Positions 20,636-31,525 are shown, counted from the first letter of the stretch. The stretch is 64,000 nt of DNA from Arsenophonus endosymbiont of Aleurodicus floccissimus (GCF_900343025.1 NZ_OUND01000005.1:1-64000), one strand, 5' to 3'. Numbers and translations are program-made. Notes: generated by a model not told the origin, from the sequence alone.

Positions 20636-21025
20636 ATGATAAAGAAAATCACATTTTTTCCTATTTTGTTTATTACTCTATTGTTTTCTACTCAAATATC
20701 AGCAGAAGTGATTGTTGAAGTAGGTTCAGGAACCTGTCTGCCCGTACGATTATTACGATTACAAACCCTATTATTGTGCGCCTTATGGCTATTATGGCCC
20801 CGAATGGTTTATCGATGGCGTATTTATTGGTGCCACCCCTGGTTCCACGGCTCTCATGACTTTCTTGGTCATGTAGATAACCGTTTTGATCCCTATCATG
20901 GCTACCATGGTGCATTTCCTGAACGTGGTGATAAGCCTTTTAATCACTTCAGAGGAAATGAAATACGGTCGGGCCGTGGGTTCCCACAACAGATGAATTT
21001 CTTAAAGGGATATAACAATGAATAA
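20636..21025 (+). pseudogene. small secreted Tyr/His-rich protein, two compensating frameshifts
   Basis: The open frame has a signal peptide (MIKKITFFPILFITLLFSTQISA) and a sensible C-terminus (PWFHGSHDFLGHVDNRFDPY, then GNEIRSGRG). The middle (LLRLQTLLLCALWLLWPRM) is out of phase. Reading the neighbouring frame from about 20747 to 20838 gives YDYYDYKPYYCAPYGYYGPE then WFIDGVFIGATP, the expected Tyr-rich middle of an enterobacterial hypothetical family. One indel near 20745 and a one-base loss in the C-run near 20837 cancel. Function unknown. The stop overlaps the start of the next small lipoprotein gene. Confidence 0.6.
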
Positions 21026-21191
21026 GCTAATTGTTTACGTTTTTGTATGTGTTCTGTCTGGTTGTGTAACATATAATCGCGCGAAACGGGATAATTCCAC
21101 CGCAAAGCTAATGGATACAACGAGTTGTATAAATGATCTTAACGCTGCTAATAGTGATTGCGCGCATTCTGTCGAGCCACAACTAAATTAG
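21018..21191 (+). CDS. small predicted lipoprotein, 57 residues
   Basis: MNKLIVYVFVCVLSGCVTYN has a short charged N-terminus, a hydrophobic core and an LSGC lipobox (Cys16), followed by a short polar tail with two more cysteines (TTSCINDL, NSDCAHS). The ATG overlaps the end of the preceding secreted-protein gene by 8 bases, with GGGATATAACA upstream, so the two form a pair. Function unknown. Too short to exclude chance, but the lipobox and coupling support it. It may be truncated relative to an ancestor. Confidence 0.55.
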   Translation: MNKLIVYVFVCVLSGCVTYNRAKRDNSTAKLMDTTSCINDLNAANSDCAHSVEPQLN

Positions 21192-21509
21192 CAATAATGG
21201 AGCAGCTTAAAATCTAATCTGACAGTTACCGATTATTTCTATCGTATCTGTCAGGCTAAATTTGATTTAAATTTTTTCAAAGTTATTTCTTATTTAATAG
21301 CCTTACCATCGATATAAAATCACTGCATATTTTTAGACTCACTATACAAGACCGGATACGTAATGCCGGTAGCCCAGTTATATGTATCAAAGAAAGAAGC
21401 ATTTTATAATATTGAGGAAGGGACTTTCCGTGCCGTGAGAAGCTTTACTAGCAGAAGGTTTTTACTGGCTAATATGTTTTAAATAACAAAAGGTTCAATA
21501 GGAACATAA
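21192..21509. other. intergenic region beyond the CRISPR locus, no confident gene
   Basis: About 320 bases. A 39-codon plus-strand frame from about 21362 (MPVAQLYVSKKEAFYN...) is not recognised. If an array once stood here its further repeats are gone: only the copy at 21510 can be found. Confidence 0.4.
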
Positions 21510-21537
21510 TTTCTAATCTGCCTGTGTGGCAGTGAAC
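21510..21537 (-). CRISPR. single type I-F CRISPR repeat (array relic)
   Basis: 28 bases which, read on the minus strand, begin GTTCACTGCCACACAGGCAG and end ATTAGAAA. This is the type I-F consensus with the CTGCC/GGCAG stem recognised by Cas6f and the 8-base handle. It lies about 130 bases past the cas6f stop in the same orientation, where an I-F array normally begins. No second repeat is found at one 60-base unit on either side, so the array is reduced to one repeat. Confidence 0.85.
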
Positions 21538-21667
21538 AATAGCATAAATCAAAATAAATAAGTTGCAACAAGTAGTTAGGTAAAAAACGGCATTTTACCC
21601 TTCTATTTTTACAGTAATTTCAACTTATTGTTTTATAACTATATTTTTAAAGAGCAAAAATTAAAGG

Positions 21668-22316
21668 TCAAAAATGGGGTACCATGGCAATTAATTCCTT
21701 ATTGGGCATAGACTGGCTTAATCCATAGCAGGTAAATGTGCCATTTTGTGCCTTTGTTCTTTCCATCCGTTTAATAAATAAGGGAAATTGACTGTGCCCT
21801 ACTGTTCGTTGCTTGGTTTGCTGGCTGTCTAGCCAGAGAAAGGGCAAGCTACTTTGCTTATGTGGTCGGGTTTCCTCCAATTGTTTTAAACACTCGGTTA
21901 GCGGTTAGCGGTTAGCGGTTTGCCGGTTTTGGCGGACCAGCGTTGTACTTTAATGAGCATCGCCTGTTTAATGCGATTTTCACCTTTAATATGTTGACGA
22001 ATATAGCTGACAAATTTTACTTGCGATGGTACCACTTGAATCGATTTAATATGGATATAGTCGGAAAATCGGGTTAACCATTGCTCAATATTCAGTTGGT
22101 TTAGTTGCTCTTTTTCTGTTGCTAATAAACGCAGGTTTTTGCCTAATTGGAAAGCGGAATAACCGTACTAAGGAAAGGCAACTGCGACCGCGCTTTGCGT
22201 CTAATTAACTTTATTGTCTAGTAATACAATATGCAGTTGTTGCTAGATTTTCTGCCATAAAAAACCCAAGGTAATATCGGATCGGGCAATAAAGTGATTT
22301 CCTGATAGTAGTTCAT
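21668..22316 (-). pseudogene. cas6f: cas6f (csy4) remnant, type I-F CRISPR endoribonuclease
   Basis: The I-F pre-crRNA cleavage enzyme. The start MNYYQEITLLPDPDI matches family N-termini. Frameshifts and TAA/TAG stops break the first third. A clean central part reads LGKNLRLLATEKEQLNQLN to GENRIKQAMLIKVQRWSAK. The C-terminus (SQFPLFIKR, NGTFTCYGLS, ending MVPHF) is in another frame. Between them three tandem copies of a 7-base unit (21896-21916) replace what must have been one copy; with one copy the frame would read KPLTECLKQLEE. Last gene of the cas operon, 8 bases after csy3. Confidence 0.88.
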
Positions 22317-22324
22317 AACCGACC

Positions 22325-23363
22325 TTATTTTTCACTTTCACCAAAAACACCACCGCGGACTAATACTGCCATGACATAATGTTCATCTTCAATATTGTCT
22401 AACTTGTTGCCGCGTGCCCATTTATCAAAATGGCTGTAAAAATCCTGCTTTTCCTTTGGCGTTCTGAAAGCGATACCTAAATTGGTAACTACACCATAGG
22501 GTTCGATAGCAATTGGGCCGGCGCTGCGTTCAGGATCTTGGTAGGCTGAATACCAGGTGTCGATTGAGCACAATACGTTACCTATTTTTTATGAGTGCAT
22601 TGCTGCGTGTTGATTGACATGATAAAGGATTTTACTTTTTTTACTTTTTTTACTTTTTCCCTTGTCGAGTACCAGTTCTTCACTAGGATAGACTTCTTGT
22701 GCTTCGCCTAATAATCCATAAGTGGTGATGTTCAATAGCAGTGCGTCATCTTTACTGGCTAAATTTGCGGCGATTTTATTACCTAACGCTTTGACAGCTG
22801 CATCTTGTTGGTCAAAATCACGGATACTGTATTGGGTGGCATCAAATGTCCACTGTTGTTCCTGTCCTTGCTTTAATACGCTAACCTGGCCTTCTATTTT
22901 TTCAGCACCCACCCGATTGCGCCATAGAAAGCGGGCGTTAGCGATATTATGTGCATAGCTGCAGCCGAGAGTTCTTTGAATCCTTTCCGCTCAATATAGT
23001 TGGTTGCTGCCTGTTTATAGTTTTGTTTAAAATTGGCATTATTACAGGCTGAAGGATATTGCACACCGCGCCCAATATTTTAAGGGTAAAGTGATGTTTT
23101 AAGGTGTCCTGTTAGGTACCGAGCGCGCAGGCATCAACGGTTTGTAAATTGGCTTTTTCAACTTCAGCATTAAGCTTCATTGGGTCATTTTGTACCGCAT
23201 TTTTTAAACAATTTGAAATTGTGCTGCGAACCGATTTTTCCTGTAATGCTAAAGAGAAAGCTTCTTTTTTATTATCCCAGCAGGCACCATAACAGTAACC
23301 ATCAGAGGGCACTAATTTTTTTTCAAATGCTAATACTGAAACCAAGTCATTATTTTTTGCCAT
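22325..23363 (-). pseudogene. csy3: csy3 (cas7f1) remnant, Cascade backbone protein
   Basis: The protein forms the six-copy backbone along the crRNA in the I-F Csy complex. The start is taken at MAKNNDLVSVLAFEKKL (GGAG seven bases upstream), not the earlier ATG. The remains cover VLAFEKKLVPSDGYCYG, the central RNRVGAEKIEGQVSVLK and TYGLLGEAQEVYPSEEL, and the end YVMAVLVRGGVFGESEK. Several stops and frameshifts separate them; a Lys/Ser repeat (KGKSKKSKKSK) has expanded inside. Total span is close to the normal 340 or so codons. Confidence 0.9.
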
Positions 23364-23377
23364 TTTATATTTCTCCA

Positions 23378-24283
23378 TTAATTAAATTCGTTACATTTAT
23401 CTTGCTGACATAAATAGAGGTTATTTTCTGCATCGGTGGCGTTAATACCACAAGCTGTCGGCTAACTGTTCCAAACGATGTACCATTTAAAATTCACCTA
23501 ACGTGACGATACTTTCGGCAAAACGATGTGGCGTATCAGGATCACGCTAGTTTTTTGCTTTGCCCAATGCGGATATAGCATGGAAACCGGTGGCAATCGG
23601 CACAATCCATCCCTCTGTTTTACGTTTACTGTGCCATTCAATCTGGCCATTTTGCTGTTTTCCACAGTGGTGATATACCGTCAGATGGTCAAGCAGGGTA
23701 TCAATAGTATCTTTACCGGCCTTCATAGCATCTTTCATCAATTCACGGCGTTCAATCAGAGCGTAGCCGGGCATCAAACTCCGTTTTAATCAACGTTTTT
23801 CTGTATCATTGTCGTCGTCATCATTAATTGTCCATATTTGTGGATTAGCAAAAGTTAGAATGTCACCACCAGCAATTTTCATGGTTGTCATTAACTGGCT
23901 GATTTTTTTAATTGCTGTTGGCTTAATTGTTCTTGTTCTGTAGTTTCGTATTCAATCAATAAAGAAACGTCCAGATGGCAGCGTGCTTCTTCAATAAATG
24001 AAGCGCGTGAACCGTCTTTTTCAAGGGGATTGGCGGTAGCGATAATTGATTGGACAAAATCACCGGGGCCTTTATAGGTTTGTAGATCACACTGATGACT
24101 AATAACCTCGGTTGCCCAAAATTTCAGTGCAGGAAAGTTATGCTGATGGAGTTTGCGTTGCAAAGCATGAGTGAAACCCAATCAGGCGGTCATCGCTGGA
24201 AAACCGATAGTAAATGGACTGGACAGTGCATTGGCGTTATAGATCTTAATATGGGGTAAATGTAATAGGTGTATTGTACTCAC
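23378..24283 (-). pseudogene. csy2: csy2 (cas5f1) remnant, Cascade subunit
   Basis: Csy2 pairs with Csy1 at the 5' end of the crRNA. It starts with GTG overlapping the csy1 stop (GTGA). Segments: STIHLLHLPHIKIYNANALS, a TGA after GFPAMTA, then GFTHALQRKLHQHNFPALKF, SLLIEYETTE, MPGYALIERRELMKDAM, WIVPIATGFHAISALG and HRFAESIVTLGEF, the family's C-terminal block. At least four lesions. The final frame ends at 23378, overlapping the csy3 leader ATG. Confidence 0.88.
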
Positions 24284-25563
24284 CGTAGTGACTCATTATC
24301 ATTTTCAACGACCAGTTGGATTATTTTCTTTAACTCAGCATCACCTAACTGAATGTATCTTTTTTCAATTATTTTTTGGTAGCCGGCAATAAACTGACGG
24401 GCGAGCTATTCAATCAGGCGAGTTAGCCAATTATTCGTTTGATTGCGTTCATCTTGCCGGTCAGGGAAAAGCCAGATTTTTTGATAATCAGGTAGGTTTT
24501 CCGGTAAATTGGTCTCATTTTGACTAAATATCTGACGGACGTGATACATTATTAAAATGATGTGCTCGATATACTCTTGTATATAACTATATCGTTTGTC
24601 CCGTAAATTTATATTGTTTTATCTATATGAAGTAAATAATGAAAAGCCTTAAAAGTTTCCTTTAAATGAAAAGGATTGAATGTATCAGTAAAAAAATTGC
24701 ATTGTGGATGGCGAAGAGTACGCGTCTTTAGTGTTGGTGGCAGGGATAATAGTAAATGGGCTTGACCGCCATTTTGGCTACTTAACATTGAGGCATTTTG
24801 TGGTTTGGTGCCACCAAAACTCATGGTGGTGAGATTATAAATTTCGCTAAGGCCATGTTTTCGTTGTATTCGTTTTTGTTTTTTAACTGTCGTGCCACTT
24901 TATTTTGTTCTGCAAAGCGCAACTGGTCGATACGTTGACGTAATTCAAATAGGTAACACGATGGTGTCAATAATGATAATTGGTGATATCCGTCGGCAAT
25001 TGGAAAGTAGACTTGTTTTATTTTGGAACTGGTTGATGGCTCTTTATGCTGAGCTTTAATGGTTAACAAATTAGTTCTGAGGGTATTATAGTCTTGGCCT
25101 ACTATGGATAATAACGATTTGGCTAAATCAGTTTCATTTTCAATATGTTCAAGTAGTGATGCCCCATATGTTAATTTAAGTCGAAGAAAATTTTCAATAG
25201 CTATTTCTGCGGCATTACCGACTGAATCGATGGTTTTACATATCTTACATTACCTGAGCGCAAAAAACCGTCATTCTGTTTGTCTCCTTGGTATAGGATT
25301 GGCGTTACAAAAGTTTGTTTTTTTTTGATTTTTTTTACCAATGCCGGTAGCAGTATGAGTAAATGTACTGGGGCGAGAGCGGTTAATGCCCGATTATTTA
25401 TTTTGACTGCTCGTTCAGGTAACCAGTTTGCTAAACTAAAAATTCGGTCACATTCTAGTCGTTTTGTATTGAGTTGTTCTTCATTATCCGAAGATTTGAG
25501 ATTATCTTTGAGCCATTTCTCCTTACGCTTAGCAAAGAAGTCCTCTATTGCTGGATCTAACAT
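24280..25563 (-). pseudogene. csy1: csy1 (cas8f1) remnant, Cascade large subunit
   Basis: Csy1 is the PAM-recognising subunit of the I-F complex. N-terminus MLDPAIEDFFAKRKEKWLKD, LSLANWLPERAV-type segment (here FSLANWLPERAVKI), DGFLRSGNV, then IKQVYFPIADGYHQLSLL, SFGGTKPQNASMLSSQNGG and SLPPTLKTRTLRHP follow the family order. After the TAA near 24609 the frame resumes with YIQEYIEHIILIMYHVRQIF and ends KKIIQLVVENDNESLR. Multiple frameshifts and stops. Its 5' side is separated from cas3 by 214 bases holding two repeat-like palindromes. Confidence 0.9.
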
Positions 25564-25686
25564 ATCTATATCCTTTTGTTTTTTTGATATACAGCTAATT
25601 TAACGTATTAAAAAATATGAGCTGAGAATATTGAAAAACTAGATAGAGATGACGGCTATCTTACAAAATGTTAAAATATAATTTCC

Positions 25687-25763
25687 TTTTCCTGCCATAC
25701 AGGCAGCTTAAAAAATTATATTTTTTTATATTAAACTTTACTGCCACATAGGCAGCCGACTGA
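25687..25763 (+). CRISPR. two degenerate type I-F repeat-like units between cas3 and csy1
   Basis: CTGCCATACAGGCAGCTTA (25692 onward) and CTGCCACATAGGCAG (25741-25755) both carry the I-F stem CTGCC...GGCAG with a 5-base loop. The first also keeps CTTAAAAA in place of the CTTAGAAA handle. If each is a 28-base repeat they start at about 25687 and 25736 and leave an AT-rich 'spacer' of about 21 bases, shorter than the usual 32. They read on the plus strand, opposite to the cas genes and to the repeat at 21510. Confidence 0.55.
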
Positions 25764-25783
25764 CTGGCATAGACCAGTCAGTC
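25758..25783 (-). terminator. hairpin over the cas3 stop codon
   Basis: GACTGACTGG pairs with CCAGTCAGTC (10 bp, 6-base loop), and the cas3 TGA lies inside the right arm. No U-tract follows on the minus strand, so it could act as a partial terminator, a processing site or part of the neighbouring repeat-like element. Confidence 0.4.
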
Positions 25784-28700
25784 ATCCACTTTCTCTAATC
25801 CCCATTGGTCGTTGTAATGATAAGTACAGTGCTCATTATCCCAATGAGTAAAAGTAATTTTGCCAAAAATATATGAGTCATGAGGCATCTGCTCGTTTCC
25901 CTGCTGCTGCTGATTTATTAATGTGACGTAATTACGTACCAGCCATAATTTTTGCAAAAAATGTTCGGCCGCAGGTTGTGATTTGATACCAAATAATTGT
26001 TCAACTCTGACCAAACCATTTTGTTTGTCATATAGCTGAAATATAGGTCGTTGATTTTATTTAACTTTCATCAAGTACAGTTGGGTAGAGGGTGCGCTGC
26101 GATGAAAACGGTTGTAGTATTGTGGTAGTCTGGTTATCCGCCAACAACCACTGGTATAGTCCCAAAGCTGATCAGGTGTTTTTCCTGTAGTTGATTGGTT
26201 AATTGGTCTGCCTCTGCGCATCGTAGGTGCTGCGATTTCTTTATTGGAAATAAGATATTGGCAACCAAGTGTTTGACCAATAACATGGTGTTCTAAATCG
26301 GCCAGCTTACTTTTAGGCTGTAACTAGGTAGGTTTTTGGATGCGTAGTTTTGCATCTACTGTGTCGCGTAATTGGATTTCATCCACTAATTATGTTAGAT
26401 CATAGGTCGCTAAAGTGTATTTTGCTGCAGTTTCATAACCCGGTTGCCACCAAAATACTCGCTCATTTTTACCCTGATAGCCTTTCCAATTGTATTGCAG
26501 TAGTGTTATATTGAGTTGTTGAACTGCGGTTTGACGATGGCGACCGTACCCGGCCAGCTAATTGGATCAGCGAACGGTAGGATGAGGGTTCGATCACTGC
26601 CCAGTCAAAATCATGATCGCGGCCGACTTCCTCTACCGGCGTAGCGATTAGAATAAAGATCAACTGTTTTGTTTTGGTATGATTAAGATGGTTACGGATC
26701 ATCGGATCATTCAATGCTGCGGGTGTCTCTCCTGTCTCCTCTTTGCGTTTAAGTCCCGCATCAAGATGTTTTTCCTGAGCATGGCGTAATAATAGTACTT
26801 GTTGGCTATGATAGGCCATGGCCCCGATATTGATCTCTTCCGGCCAGGTGGCTTCCAGTAAGAAACCAGTCAAGCGGATACACAGCTGAATATTAGCCAT
26901 CCGCACGATACCAAAAGAGACATTAATGCCAGTGAGCTGGTCAGGAAAACTGTGTTGTTGGTGTTGGGTAATAATCGCTTGCTGAATAGCCTGAAAATAG
27001 TGAATTTGCTGCTTAATATCATTTTTATCACGCGATAATGGTAAGATTGTTGCCTTGAGTTTTGCTGGTTTTTTCGCCAGTTGTTCAGTTCGTTTTTGGA
27101 TAAATGCTTGATGCTCAGCTTGATAATATTGCGCAGTTTGTTCATTGTGATTGAGAGTGGCAAGGTGAGCGGTAAACTCATCGTCCCAGACGCAACCGAT
27201 CTGATGGTTAAGCTGGCGGCTGGTGGCATGTAGCTGCCAGCCTTGTTGATAGGCGTGAAAAAAACTTAATGCCAGATCTGGTGGGGATCGTGGCTGATGA
27301 GATCATCACTTTACGCCCTAACATACCTGCCAGATGAATTAATCGGCCAATAGCAACCAAATCTTCGCCAATAAAGTCATCAACTTCGTCGATAACGAAA
27401 TCGGAGGACATTAATCTCAGACAGGGTAAAATATAGCGTCCACCACCTGTGGTCTCGGTTGCGGCCATAATATGGTCGATGGTACAAGCTAATACTGGCG
27501 CTTAGAGCAGAGCGCGATCTTTTGCGCGTCCTTAGTACCGTTGTGAGTTCTTCCTCTGGTAGAACGCTTTGCCAGCCTTGTTTTTGCCAGCGTAATTCAT
27601 CATCACCATCAAAAAGATTTTCTTCAGAGGCTGAGCCCGTTGCCTCATAATTCGTTTCTTGCTGTTCATTTTTCGGTGATTATTCATCCTGATGCAATTG
27701 TTGGATTGCTTGGGAGCCGATTAAAACCGCTAATTGGCTATCGTCGAGTCCAATCTGGTCGCGGTATTCATACCCAGTTTGCAGTGTTAGGGTGCGTAAT
27801 CCCAACGCCAGTATGTAACGCGGACTCTGTTTATCATCCGATAACGCTTGCATAATTTTGGCGTTTGCCAGCGTTTTACCACAGCCGGTGCTAGCTATAT
27901 TCACAATAAAAAAGCCACTAATATTGTCTTTATTTTGGTCGCGGTAATGGCTAATTGCCGTTACTGCCTTGTCTTGCCATTGAAATTCTTGTTTGGTATT
28001 TTTTCCAGTTTTAATTCCTTGATATCACAGGCGACTGGCGGTTCACTTTCAAAAAAAGGCAAATATTACACCACATTTCTCGCCGCTTCTGTGACATTAA
28101 GTAGGTTTTCATCCAGCTTTTGCTTTAGTCTTATGCCGTTTGGTTCCCGTACCGTATTGGCATATAAATTAATATTGGTTTGCCAGTTAGGATCGTTATT
28201 TTGTGATGAGTAATGATGATCGCCCAGCATTAGACATAAGCGAGCATGATGAGCAATGAGTCGCCAGCTACCATTTTGCATTACTTCCATAAACAGGAGC
28301 AAATGTTGTTTTAAATGGTTGGCAGCTGAACTGAGTGCAGTAAGCCAAACCGACGATTGACTGAGTAATCCTTGTGGAAATTCAAAGCACTGACTTACTC
28401 GTTGTTGATATTGTTTTTCATCCTGTCGATTTTCATATACCCAATCTTGTTTCAGCCGCTGTAATAATAGGGTTATCGTGTCACTGGTGTGATCTTTTAA
28501 ATTGTTAATTTCCTTTTGAACATGTAGCGATGGTAACCGGTGGTGATAAACGATTAACCAACTTAGCAGCGATGGGGCATCAGGAAAGTGGGTTAATGGT
28601 TTTATCTGCTGTAGATGACCGTTTTGCTCTGTTATCCAATTCTGTAGCTTTACCTCATCCATGCGCTGAGTAATAAGGGTGTCCAGCCAACCTGGATCAT

Positions 28701-29210
28701 GCTGAGGTTGGTCACCATTTTTTACCAATGCACTAAACAAGTAATACCGAAATCCATTCATGCCTGATGGGATCACCTTTAGCTGACGTTTTACATTGCG
28801 GATCTAACTTTGTTTGGAATAAGCGAGTGGTTTTACCCCAATCATGCAATAAGCCGGCTAGGTGAGTGAAGGCATTAATTAACGGCAAGTATCTCCAGTT
28901 AGTTTCATATTGGCTGCCAAGAAATGATTTCTCTGTGGGGTTAACTGGAACATGACCTTCACCATTAAATTTATTTTTGTTACGACCCCCATAATAATTG
29001 GATCCGCGAACGAGAGCGTATCCAGTGGCAACTGATAGCGCTATTTCTGCTAGCGCTTTGGCGTAGCATTTTATGTACGGTTTTTAATTCTTTTTCAGTG
29101 ATCAAAGTTTTGCCATGTGTTATCGCCAATCCGATTGGCAAAGGCATTTAGTATTCGACGTGTTCTTTTCAAGGCATTTTTTTACATTGAGAAACAAAGG
29201 TTACCATCAT
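25778..29210 (-). pseudogene. cas3: cas3 (cas2-3 fusion) remnant, type I-F nuclease-helicase
   Basis: The effector nuclease of type I-F, with Cas2 fused at the N-terminus. Remains in order: MMVTFVSQCKK and RRILNAFANRIGDNTWQ (Cas2-like), then KMLRQSASRNSAISCHWI, HLAGLLHDWGKTTRLF (HD nuclease motif), FRYYLFSALVKNGDQ, NIASTGCGKTLANAKIM (Walker A), SSDFVIDEVDDFIGEDL (Walker B, DExD), VMISSATI (motif III), IQLAGRVRS (motif VI) and a C-terminal tail ending QWGLEKVDD. More than ten frame breaks. The start ATG overlaps the cas1 stop (ATGA). Span agrees with the family length of about 1100 codons. Confidence 0.92.
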
Positions 29211-29923
29211 AGATTTTGTTCCTTAATATCTTGTTCAGAATGGTTTTGTAATGCGATTGCTTTCACTATTTTAAACATAAAATCTAGCGCTTGCTGATCA
29301 ACAAATGCTTGCAATACTTGCTGACGGAATTGCTGTTCGCTGGCATTTTCCCGGGCACAAATAAATGAATAAGGCAAAACGATCGCATCTTTAATTAAGT
29401 CAGCGACGTCAAATACCAATGCGCCACGACGGGTTTTGCCATGCATCACAGCGAAACTATGGGGAATGCTTAATACCCATAAGCAACTTGCGGCTAAACC
29501 GTAAGCCAAGTAATTGCCGTGATTAAGAAAATCATTGGTTTTATTGAGCGATTTATGCTGTCGGATGAAATATTTTTGCTGGGTATTATTTGCTGCATGC
29601 TGATAAAGCGCTTTAGTATGTTGGCCTTCAGCTAGTAATAAATCTGAGAATTTACTGGCTACATCAGTTCGTTGGTGAAATGTTTCGAGGGCTTTTTTAA
29701 GCAGATTATCCTGCAAAATAAATCCTTCACTTTTTAATTCACGATCGTTGCTCCATACATGTTGTAAATAATCAACCCGCGCCTGTTGAAATTGTTGCGC
29801 GGCAGCTAAACGTTTTTCTTCGTCAAACCAGAACTGCATTTAGCTTTACAAATATTCCGGTGGTCGATACTCGTTTTGTGGTGTTAGCCACTCGATTAAG
29901 TCTGAAGGAGGTAATTGTTACAT
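29207..29923 (-). pseudogene. cas1: cas1 remnant, type I-F CRISPR integrase
   Basis: From MQFWFDEEKRLAAAQQFQQ the frame is open for 210 codons with the Cas1 metal-site segments: LLLAEGQHTKALYQHAA (Glu), LAYGLAASCLWVLSIPHSFA with the His region VMHGKTRRGALVFDVADL (His, Asp). Upstream in the same frame are two TAA codons, then DLIEWLTPQNEYRPPEYL, and before that MxQLPPSDL with a TAA as second codon. Comparison with other I-F Cas1 shows that roughly the first 90-100 residues after PSDL are deleted in frame. So there are three stops and a large deletion. First gene of the cas operon. Confidence 0.92.
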
Positions 29924-30625
29924 TTTTTGTTTTAAAAACTCCATTTTAATGATTTTTATTTTTTTGCTAAATTGCGATAGCGTATTAATTTGATTGTGAA
30001 TTAGTATTTTATTGATTGTTATTAAGCGTTATATATTAATGAAAATTTATTTTACATTTCATGATATAGCACATAAAAATCCGCTTAATTTAGGTTAAGT
30101 ATGGTGTTGTTTTGCGGTATGGGTTTGATGGAATTAGTTTTAATTTTAACTATTGAAGAGTAATAATTTATTAGTTAGTCGTGAGCAGCTTTTTTATTGG
30201 CTAATAAGTTATGTAAATATAATTAATATAAGTTATAGAAATACAATATTAATTTAAATAACTATACATTAATAAAATGCTGTTAGTACTTTATGGTTTT
30301 TATTTATCCGAAAATTAAAAATTATTAATAATGATTGAATAGGTAAATAAATAGAGGTTAAACAGGAAATAAATTGAATTTGATTTTTGTATTTATATTT
30401 GGTTGAAATACTAATGTGTCTCAGATTGCAATATCCAACATTTTTTACAAAAAATGAAATTTATTTATATTAAATATATTATTAAAAATTTAATTTCAGA
30501 AAAATATTTGCTAATGTCAGATTAGCATAATATTTGATTATAAATTGTTATAAATTGTTATAAATTAATTTTAGTTAAATAACTATTCTATAAAACATAC
30601 AGCTGAGCAGTAATAAAAAAAATTT
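29924..30625. other. AT-rich region upstream of cas1, no gene seen
   Basis: About 700 very AT-rich bases between divergent cas1 and the LysR gene. No reading frames, CRISPR repeats or clear leader signals recognised. It should hold the old cas promoter and the LysR promoter. Confidence 0.45.
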
Positions 30626-31525
30626 TTACCACAATTAGAAAAAAATGCTGATAGCGTTTGTCGCCGATGCTGAATCAGGTAATTTTTTACAGGCTGGAAT
30701 ACTATTAAATAAGTCTAAAAAAACAATCAGTCGTTGGATAAATGAACTCGAAGTTATATTAGGATATACGTTATTTGATAAACGCTCGAATGGTTCTGTA
30801 TTGGATATAAATAGTAATGGTAAAATTTTATTATCAAAGGTTAAAATGTTTTTGTTATCTTTGCAAAAAATAGAAAAGTTTTCTTTTGTTTTAAATAATC
30901 ATAAAGAGACAGCGGTCATTAGATTAGCATTTAATCAGCTGATTCCTGAAGAGGCGATTGCCGATATAATATTAAAATTAAAGAACGAATTTCCTGCTGT
31001 TGAAATATATATTGTGCATGTAGATTTATTTGATGTTGAATTTACCCTTAATAGTAATAAAGCAGATTTTGTTTTAGGCTTAAATGTGTTGAGGTATACA
31101 ACAACATTAATGCCCAAGTGGTTGGTGATATTTAAATGATGTTAGTCGCTGATCCTGCCCATCCGTTGACGAAAGAAGAACCAATAAATAGTTTATCTTT
31201 ATCTTCTAAAACAGTTATTTATCCTTCATTACAAGGTAAAGTCGATGATGAGCGATATCATTTTTTACCTTATTCAGAAATGATGTTAACCACTGATTAT
31301 TATTCGTGTGTAAAATTGGCTGAAAAAGGATTACGTATTACTTATATCCCTGACCATATGGCAATTAATTCTATTTTGGCAAAACAATTAAAAGAGATAA
31401 AAGTAGACAAAAATGAAGTTAATAATATTCATTCATTAATGTTATATTACCGCGCAGATTATAGTTATTTTGCCATATCTGCGATTTTAAGCTCAGGATT
31501 AAAGGAGTTGTTTGGTTATCATTAA
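30626..31525 (+). pseudogene. LysR-family transcriptional regulator remnant
   Basis: The N-terminal helix-turn-helix reads LPQLEKMLIAFVADAESGNF if one A of the A7 run (30639-30645) is ignored, then LLNKSKKTISRWINELEVIL. A TAA and the lack of a start codon upstream leave no complete reading. The ligand-binding domain follows (VIRLAFNQLIPEEAIADI). A one-base loss near 31130 separates MLVADPAHPLTKEEPINSLS and the rest, which ends at 31525. Regulated genes unknown; the next gene downstream is the M-box and porin. DNA-binding part alone could be made from the ATG at 30645 but would lack half of helix 1. Confidence 0.8.

Noticed and set aside
25280..25603. 107-codon plus-strand frame opposite csy1
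   Set aside because: Antisense shadow of the csy1 remnant; begins and ends without any ribosome site or family similarity.
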